From the NCBI RefSeq assembly GCF_028476545.1, contig NW_026732303.1, forward strand, positions 98,489 through 162,488: DNA of 64,000 nucleotides, read 5' to 3'. The notes below the pieces were generated by a model. That model saw only the letters and a program-made list of their open reading frames with translations. It was not told the DNA's origin and searched no databases. Source of the DNA: Physella acuta (lineage: Eukaryota; Mollusca; Gastropoda; Physidae). Below are positions 56,223 through 64,000 of this stretch, piece by piece. Position 1 is the stretch's first letter. Each line of letters opens with the position of its first letter. The position numbers were made by a program, and so were the translations under genes.

Positions 56223-56644
56223 AGAAATATTTTTTCGAAACAACTTGGATAAAATAAAAACATCAACATTTTATTGACATGTTACATTTGTATGCCATGC
56301 GACCCCTCTATGGTAGGTCGACGTACCCCAAGACATTTTAAACTCCATAACCCCGGGTAACTGGCATTTCAAGTGGCAGCCGATGAAAAGAGAGAAAATA
56401 TTGAACACCTCTTTTAGATCAACAGCTCGCGACAAACCTAGGCTGGTCTAAAAACTAATACAGGGTTTGGGGAGGGTATGGCTTGCGGTGTATGGGTGAT
56501 TTTTTTTTTAACTTCTCAGTGTAAAGAAACAGATTCACGTTTCTGGAAAATGACAAAAATAACGCGTCTCGTTGAAATTTCAGACATATTTCATCAGCCA
56601 GGCTTCAAATATACTTAGAACACCAATGAAATAAGTCTATTGGA

Positions 56645-57165
56645 GTATTGGCCTACTGTTGGCCGATAGGAGTTTGGGCCTATTATTGGCATATGGGAGT
56701 TTAGGCCTATTATTGGCATATGGGAGTTTGGGCCTAGTATTGGATTATGGGAGTTTGGGCCTACTATTGGATTATTGGAGTTTGGGCCTAGTATTGGATT
56801 ATGGGAGTTTGGGCCTACTATTGGATTATGGGAGTTTGGGCCTACTATTGGATTATGGGAGTTTGGGCCTAGTATTGGATTATGGGAGTTTGGGCCTACT
56901 ATTGGATTATGGGAGTTTGGGCCTACTATTGGATTATGGGAGTTTGGGCCTACTATTGGATTATGGGAGTTTGGGCCTAGTATTGGATTATGGGAGTTTG
57001 GGTCTACTATTGGATTATGGGAGTTTGGGCCTAGTATTGGATTATGGGAGTTTGGGTCTATTATTGGCTTATGGGAGTTTGGGCCTATTATAAGGTTATG
57101 GGAGTTTGGGCCTATTATAAGGTTATGGGAGTTTGGGCCTATTATTGGCCGACGGGAATGTAGAC
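56645..57165. repeat. 27-bp minisatellite, about 19 copies
   Basis: The unit is TTGGGCCTACTATTGGATTA plus TGGGAGT. Because 27 is a multiple of 3, more than one plus-strand frame stays open (repeating YGSLGLLLD or WEFGPTIGL). That openness is explained by the repeat and is not evidence of a gene. Confidence 0.95.
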
Positions 57166-58117
57166 CTAATTTTATCCGTAATGTTAAAGGAGTGTATGCC
57201 TACTGTTGGCATAGATGTTCAGCATTTTACTATACAGCTGAGTATCAGAAGACACTGACCTAGGTCTAAACCCCCCCCCCCCCTCATCCAAGTCAAACCA
57301 ACCTTCTCTCCGGGATGTTCTACTTTGAGTTATTCCGTCCTTTCTGTTTCAATGTTTGTAGTCTATTTCAACAGCCAGCAAGTTAATTGACATTTAAAAT
57401 ACGGCACGGGTGTTCACAGACGGGCGTTGTTCTAGTATACATTACGTTATTCGAGTTCTCGGTACTTAGCCTAACGTCGCATGCCGTATTCGAGTATTGT
57501 CAAGGTATCGCTATCCTAATCCAAACCTGACTTTAACGCTAGTCCTAAACTTAACCCTGCCCCTAATAGCAATCATGACATTATCCATGGCCCTAGTCAT
57601 AACAGTAATTCTAAACTTAAACCTAATTACGATACCTTTTGAAAAACAACCCCGATACGATACCGCCCTACCAGCGATTGCACACAACCGATTTTTCTTG
57701 CAGCTTGTTGAATTTTTTTTTTAGCTTTAAGTAAGTTAAAAGGTGTATTGATGTGAATGAGGTCAAGTTGTCGCTTTCATAAAGTTACACCTAGATTTCA
57801 TTTTGATTGCGGCAGTATACACTGTGTACGTGTAGATCTAGATCTTAACTTGAAGGTGATATAAAAGTAACAAGAATACACAAACAACCCCCCCCCAACA
57901 CCTTTCACCACTGTTTATGGTACTGGTAAGTGGGTAAAATATATCCAGAAAATAGCGCAACTGTAAAAATTTGATGTTTTGTTCGCGTTTACTATGTACG
58001 AGTTTTTGGTTATGGACGTAAGGTCAAGGCCGAAATACGCACATAGACACATATCTATATATATCAATATGCATAGGCTATATAAATATAGGCTATATAT
58101 ATAGGCTAAATATATAA
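57166..58117. other. intergenic DNA, no gene recognised
   Basis: It includes degenerate CCTAA/CCCTA-like sequence near 57505-57630 and AT-rich stretches. Confidence 0.45.
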
Positions 58118-58248
<131 letters not shown>

Positions 58249-58334
58249 AAATGAAAGTTTACTGAGGGGTGTTTAGAAACGATTTTAGTTTACTGGGGTC
58301 AAGGCCAGTGCAATAAGTTCATTCTTTTAGAGTT

Positions 58335-59502
58335 TATTTATACACAAGTGTCGATCTTTTAGGGTTCGTACACTAGTGTAAATGTTTTAGGGCTAGTACA
58401 CTAGTGTCAATGTTTTAGGGCTAATGCACCAATGTCAATGTTTTAGGGCTAATGCACTTAGTGTCAATGTTTCAGGGCTAGTACACGAGTGTCAATGTTT
58501 TAGGGCTAATGCACCAATGTCAATGTTTTAGGGCTAATGCACCAATGTCAACGTTTTAGTGCTAATGCACTTAGTGTCAATGTTTTAAGGCTAGTACATG
58601 AGTGTCAATGTTTAAGAATTATGCACCAATGTCAATGTTTTAGGGCTGATGCACTTAGTGTCAATGTTTTAGGGCTGATGCACTTAGTGTCAATGTTTTA
58701 GGGCTGATGCACTTAGTGTCAATGTTTTAGGGCTAATGCACTTAGTGTCAATGTTTTAGGGCTGATGCACTTAGTGTCAATGTTTTAGGGCTGATGCACT
58801 TAGTGTCAATGTTTTAGGGCTAATGCACTTAGTGTCAATGTTTTAGGGCTAATGCACTTAGTGTCAATGTTTTAGGGCTGATGCACTTAGTGTCAATGTT
58901 TTAGGGCTAATGCACTTAGTGTCAATGTTTTAGGGCTAATGCACTTAGTGTCAATGTTTTAGGGCTGATGCACTTAGTGTCAATGTTTTAGGGCTAATGC
59001 ACTTAGTGTCAATGTTTTAGGGCTAATGCACTTAGTGTCAATGTTTTAGGGCTAATGCACTTAGTGTCAATGTTTTAGGGCTGATGCACTTAGTGTCAAT
59101 GTTTTAGGGCTAATGCACTTAGTGTCAATGTTTTAGGGCTAATGCACTTAGTGTCAATGTTTTAGGGCTAATGCACTTAGTGTCAATGTTTTAGGGCTAA
59201 TGCACCAATGTCAATGTTTTAGGGCTGATGCACTTAGTGTCAATGTTTTAGGGCTGATGCACTTAGTGTCAATGTTTTAGGGCTAATGCACCAATGTCAA
59301 TGTTTTAGGGCTAATGCACTTAGTGTCAATGTTTTAGGGCTGATGCACTTAGTGTCAATGTTTTAGGGCTGATGCACTTAGTGTCAATGTTTTAGGGCTA
59401 ATGCACCAATGTCAATGTTTTAGGGCTGATGCACTTAGTGTCAATGTTTTAGGGCTGATGCACTTAGTGTCAATGTTTTAGGGCTGATGCACTTAGTGTC
59501 AG
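58335..59502. repeat. 29-bp minisatellite, about 40 copies
   Basis: The main unit is GGGCTAATGCACTTAGTGTC plus AATGTTTTA, with an A/G variant (GGGCTGATG) and a 28-bp variant (GCACCAATGTCAATG). Variants are interspersed in runs, suggesting repeated block duplications. Diverged units sit at the left edge. Confidence 0.95.
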
Positions 59503-60554
59503 TGCTGAAGAATGATGTACTGGTTGCAATGTCTTGTTTAATTGGTGTCAATATTTTAGGACAAACTCGCGGGTTTCAACGGTTTTTTTTTAATGTAGAG
59601 TGAATACAATTACAATATGGCCAACACATTAATAATCGTCCACGCTTCGAACCAAATCCATTTTTTTTACTATAACAGAATCGTGGGGGGGGGGGGGGGG
59701 GAGAAGGGGTGGGAGGTGATGGCTCCGTTACTCAGGCAACAGAGCCCACTGGCTTTATTGTCCCGACGCCACCCCCAGCCAGGAGCCAAGTGGTTGGTCT
59801 ATTTGCCCACAATTAACGACAACTATGAAGTGCGGACCCACTTCGCCTTGGTGTCGCTACGCGTTTTTCTTTCGAAGCCGGGTGGTGAAGGGGGGAGGGG
59901 GGGGGGGTAGACAAGAGTGCTTGTTGACACGTTTCAAGTGTTTAGTTATCGACCTATAATAAATTCCTTTCAGAAACATTAACAACCCCCCTCCCCCCAA
60001 CCTCACACCCCCTAGTGCTCACTGAAATGTAGAGTAGAAAAAAAATATGTGGCATTTTAAAACTTTTATCAGTACACTGTGATCATAAATTTGTGTCTAT
60101 GTATTCTCGAGTTGTTTGTACTGCTACTCGCGAGTTATCGAGCGAGCACTTGAGCTGGGCTGGATAACTCCCCCTTGATTCTAACACATTAAAGTCAGAT
60201 TAAATGCGACTAAAATCGGTTTTATCCCCTCTTTTGTGAATACAATTTAAAAGGAAAATAAAAATATAACAGATTGGTATTTTTATATGAACAAAGTATC
60301 GATTTTGTTTACTTAAATATCACTTTGAATTTGAATGCACTTATTTTTTTTTTGTATGGCTAAGCACGTCATATCAAAGCTGAATAGTGTGGTGTTATTG
60401 TGTCTGTGTTAGTGTGTGTAGTTTGTGTGTAGATATTGTTATGAATTGTACCTCAGTGGGCTGCAAGGGTATGAGAGTATGTGTGTTGTATAATGATGTT
60501 GTATTAATAAATTTGACTGCGTGTCGAGTAACGTAAGGATGTGACGTTTGAGAG
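59503..60554. other. intergenic DNA, no gene recognised
   Basis: G-rich runs at about 59684-59702 and 59890-59909. No supportable exon. Confidence 0.5.
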
Positions 60555-60854
60555 CAGTGCCTGCACCAGGTTATTTAGCGCCCTAGGCAAAACTTATTAA
60601 AAGCGCCCCCCCGCAATTTTTTTCGTGCCCCCGTATTATCAGAGGCGTAGCGACCCTTCCCGGCGCCCAGGGACGAACTTTCGATTTGCACCCACCACAC
60701 AAACTTTCGATTTACACCCCACCCCTCAAACTTTCGATTTGCACCCCCCCCCCCCTCAAACTTTCAATTTGTTTTTCCAACCCATTTTGACGCCCCCCTA
60801 CGGACAGCGCCCTAGGCGACCGCCTAGTTCGCCTTATAGGTAGCACCGGCCCTG
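60555..60854. mobile_element. hAT-type MITE, perfect target duplication, with nested element
   Basis: The termini are CAGTGCCTGCACCAGG and, inward from the right, CAGGGCCGGTGCTACC; TTTGAGAG flanks both sides (60547-60554 and 60855-60862). Inside, from about 60641, a second element end (CAGAGGCGTAGCGACCC) leads into repeated CAAACTTTCGATTTGCACCC blocks, interrupting the outer GCGCCCTAGGC-rich sequence. Confidence 0.85.
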
Positions 60855-61154
60855 TTTGAGAGTAGGATCTGGTTGCTGGGGGAAGTGGGTTAGAACACTC
60901 TTCGTCGTGTTGTGTTAGGGTGTGGAGGTATTCGTCCGTCGTAGTGAATGTAGTCAAGTGGTCAAGTCTTCGTTTAATTTGTGAAAGTTGGTTCCGTGAT
61001 GAACCAAAGCGATCATGTGGAGTCATTTGTATCAAATCGTAAACCCACGTTTAAATGTATGACCGACCCCGTCTTCAACTTATTTATCAACATTTATGTT
61101 GGCTAAAGAAAAGTTTCTAAGTACTACATAAAAACCTAGCTTAAGCTTAACATA

Positions 61155-61380
61155 ATGTTAAGACTACGATATTCAGAACGTTATACATCTAACATTAACA
61201 AATAATCAAAACAACACACATTAGTTATTCAACACAACACAATACAAATTAACGTTTACGATATTTAGAACGTTGTACATCACATATTAAATATTAACAA
61301 CTCATCACAACAGACGTCTGTTATCCTACACAACACAATAAAAATAAGTCAAACAACTTAGCATACAGTCATTAACAATT
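61155..61380. repeat. diverged tandem duplication, about 105-bp unit
   Basis: ACGATATTCAGAACGTTATA...ACAACACACATTAG and ACGATATTTAGAACGTTGTA...ACAACAGACGTCTG follow each other with shared CACAACACAATA segments. Confidence 0.55.
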
Positions 61381-61939
61381 GCAAACATAAACAATCCAAG
61401 CATTTACAAAGCAACGTAGACATTAAGGGAAGTATTATTTCAATGCCTCAGGAGGACAAAGTTGAGACTTTAAAATACCACTTAAAACGATGAAATACCA
61501 CTTTACGACTATAAAGATATTTTGTATCATAACACCAGCGCCAACCAATACAAAGGATGAGAATCACATATTTATGTCTTTAAAGAGTAACAATTCGTGC
61601 ATAAATTACGTGACACGAAAGGGGCACGGTTGGGTTTTTCGTTTTGTTGGTGGTAATTAGTAATGCTAATAGGCACAACCGATTTTGATACATATTTATG
61701 TTTATATTTTTATTGCTGTTTTCAAGATATGTAATATATTAGTGGTGGGACTGTCTATGGAAATGCTTTATAACTTTCTTATATGGGGTTGTGATGGTAA
61801 CAGTGTCACGTGTTTGTGTGATGTAATGTAAGCATGCACTCATGCTTATATCAGTAACAATCCAATACTAAAAAAATAGTTCAAACTTTCAATTTACCTT
61901 ACATTTTTTACCCTGATGTCATCTAACTAACTTAGAGAA
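61381..61939. other. intergenic DNA, no feature recognised
   Basis: AT-rich, no exon or repeat I can support. Confidence 0.5.
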
Positions 61940-62016
61940 CAGAGTTTCTTATAGGCATCTCTTCGGGTCCCCCCCCCCACCCCCCTCCGAAGAAAAAAAG
62001 TCCAAAAGAAACACTG
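61940..62016 (-). mobile_element. G-run MITE, 77-bp copy with target duplication
   Basis: The ends are CAGAGTTTCTTATAGGCATC and AGTCCAAAAGAAACACTG. The flanks TTAGAGAA (61932-61939) and TTTGAGAA (62017-62024) match at 7 of 8. The interior is reduced to C runs. Confidence 0.8.
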
Positions 62017-62646
62017 TTTGAGAACCGCCCGTCTAATAAAACAGCAAACATCGCGATCCAGCCATTTCCCGCTAAGATACCCGAAACGGTGACGACTTTT
62101 GATAGGGCCTCAAGTGGTCTGTCAGGGCCCATGAATGGGGGATACTTCGGTTGCCCAGACACCGGAGCAGCCGGTACTCGCCGGTACCATCTTATCTGTA
62201 ATCGTTTCCACCCCCGGGATTAGCCGTCCCGTTGAAGAATGGAATGGTCCGACTAAAAGGAATGTTCCAATGTACAATACATAGTTAAGATTGCTATAGC
62301 ATATTTAGGGTAAAAAATAATAATAGCTTTGGGGTGGTCGACTCTTAGAAGTGTTCTTTTCTCTATCTGTTGTTTACAGAGGTTAAAAAGTACAAAGGGA
62401 GGGAATGCTTTGCAAGGGGTAATAACTGTTTTGATAATAAATATACATTGAAATGTTTTTAAACCAAAAAAAAAAAGCTTAACTTGAGAAATCAGGTATG
62501 ACGAAATACGATAATAAAAAATACGAGGTAAGCCTAAAACTATGCATTGTTCGACACTAGATACTGTTAATAAAAAAAAAAAAATTCGCCCCCCCCCCCT
62601 CCCTCCACCCTCAGTTTCGTGTTCAAACATTTTCACTGTCAGAGGT

Positions 62647-62901
62647 CACTGTTTCTTGAAGCATTACTCAGGAGTTCTCGCCCTTCCCCCCCCCCCCAAA
62701 AAAAATAGAATTTATATAGAAAATAGAAAATATATACTTTTACCAGAGTCCGCCCACAGCCGGAGATTTGAGCCCCCCACCCACCGCCGGAGATTTGAGC
62801 CCCCCCCCCACCCACCGCCGGAGATTGAGCCCCCCCTCCCCGAAAATTTCAAAAGTGCCCCCCCCCCCTCCCCCGGAGAAAAAAGTCTGAAAGAAACATT
62901 G
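62647..62901 (-). mobile_element. G-run MITE with an internal tandem repeat
   Basis: Family landmarks in minus orientation include AGAATTTATATAGAAAATAG, ATACTTTTACCAGAGTCCGC, GAAAATTTCAAAAGTGCC and AAGTCTGAAAGAAACATTG. A CCGGAGATTTGAGCCCC...CACCCACCG unit is repeated three times inside. No matching flanking octamer was seen. Confidence 0.65.
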
Positions 62902-62978
62902 AATGCAGGGAATACATTCGTAAACAAATACTTATTTATCAACACATATTTTATTCGGTTTGAGTTCAATATGTATAA

Positions 62979-63268
62979 CAGTGGCGTAGCGAGGTCGGGT
63001 GTCACCCGGTGCGGCACTTAATGACGTCACCCCCCAGAGGCGTAGCGACCTTTCCCGGGACAAACTTTCAATTTTCGATTTGCATCCCCCCCCCCTCAAA
63101 CTTTCGATTTGCACCTCTTAAAAGACTATTTAAACACTCGAATTAATCACTTAATTAAGTGGAATTATCATTTTTCTCTATATATTATGCTATTTCTTGC
63201 CTTGGTGTCACCCCCCTAAATGGTGGTCACCCGGTGCGGTTGCACCCCCCCCCCTTGCTACGCCCCTG
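62979..63268. mobile_element. hAT-type MITE, perfect target duplication, with nested element
   Basis: CAGTGGCGTAGCGAGGTCGG and (inward from the right) CAGGGGCGTAGCAAGG are inverted repeats, each leading into a GTCACCCGGTGCGG segment. ATGTATAA flanks both sides (62971-62978 and 63269-63276). A second terminus, CAGAGGCGTAGCGACC (about 63036), with CAAACTTTC blocks lies inside. Confidence 0.9.
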
Positions 63269-63276
63269 ATGTATAA

Positions 63277-64000
63277 CACCAACTTCAAAGCATGTCTTCT
63301 TTAAAAATCCACCTCATCTATTTCCTTAAGCATCGGCCGTTATTCTAAACGTATCGCTCAAAACGGTAGTAGAGACTATTCTTACGGTAAAGGAGGGAGG
63401 GAGGGGGGGGGGGGGGGTCTGGCTATATAAAAACGTGGTTCAACTTTTTGATAGATCATTGGAATGGCACCTTGTTGGAGGTTTGTTAAATAAACAGTAA
63501 ATACCGACAAGCAATGCCAGACTGGTGCCTATTCACGCCGCAGACAAATATAGGAAGTGGCCTGCGATGGGTTACCTTTAACCCATTAATTGTCAATGTT
63601 TGCCCCCTTTCCTTCCTACGTGTTCATAGACCTAAGTCAACAACATTGGTTTTCAGGCACTGAAGATCATTTCTTTTTAAATAACGAAACCTGAAAGGGG
63701 AGCTACTCTAATATCGCAGATGTAAAGTGAATAGAAAGACCATGTATGTATATAACGTTCTGCAACTCCCTCCCCGTAAAAATTAAAAGGAAAAAAAAAA
63801 TTGAAGAAGAATTACCTCCCGTGTTCGTTCATCCCTAGTGTTCTATACGCTTCAGATGTATCCCGTTACCCTTAATCATAGATTTAAAAGAAAAACCTCC
63901 CACTCTAACTGCAAGATTTATTTTTCACAACAGCGATTGTTCAGCTTATATGAGTAAGGCATTATAATTTTTTTTTCAAATGTGGGCTTAACTTTATGGC
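63277..64000. other. intergenic DNA, no feature recognised
   Basis: A G run near 63391-63418 and AT-rich sequence. No supportable exon. Confidence 0.5.

Noticed and set aside
60894-61034. Minus-strand open stretch of about 47 codons before the MITE (QIKRRLDHLTTFTTTDEYLH)
   Set aside because: It has some coding-like composition but no splice sites, start context or family that I recognise; it could be a lone exon or a repeat piece.

Overview
The window reads as animal nuclear DNA, most likely from a heterobranch (perhaps freshwater) gastropod. That placement is an inference from gene content and repeat style: very long (AT)n runs, poly-G/poly-C tracts, many hAT-type miniature elements and tRNA-derived SINEs. 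Two multi-exon host genes can be reconstructed from splice sites and reading phase. They lie tail to tail. The flanks, about 1-20 kb and 52-64 kb, are repeat-dominated with no convincing host gene.

Gene 1 (+ strand, visible exons 20124-37175) is a divergent ABCC4/MRP4-like ABC transporter of at least 1,365 codons in 29 exons; its start exon was not found. Every visible junction is GT-AG with matching phase, and the length fits the family. Its ATPase motifs are altered in a coherent way. The composite site that normally hydrolyses ATP in ABCC proteins (NBD2 Walker A plus NBD1 signature) is destroyed. The other site keeps Walker A, Walker B and a near-normal signature. It may be an ATPase-dead family member with a regulatory, channel or receptor role.

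Gene 2 (- strand, visible exons 51152-40522) is the orthologue of inturned (INTU), the PDZ/longin protein of the CPLANE ciliogenesis and planar-polarity complex. Fifteen exons encode about 960 residues through the natural stop; only the N-terminal exon is missing. The two genes converge on a shared 3' region at 37.2-40.5 kb.

In three places in these two genes an exon/5'-splice-site junction has been tandemly duplicated into the adjoining intron (26.1, 29.7 and 47.3-47.8 kb). The 29.7 kb copy would form an in-frame 30-nt micro-exon.

The repeat regions hold: the 5' end of an LTR retrotransposon with a gag-like frame (- strand, 1-1628); a 2.8 kb hAT-like element with a perfect 8-bp target duplication (8600-11413); about ten copies of a G-run-rich hAT-type MITE, six with recognisable 8-bp duplications; other MITEs, some nested; two SINE families; a foldback-like element with inverted tandem arrays inside gene 1; a two-unit hairpin repeat in an INTU intron; and minisatellites of 25, 27, 29 and 54 bp.
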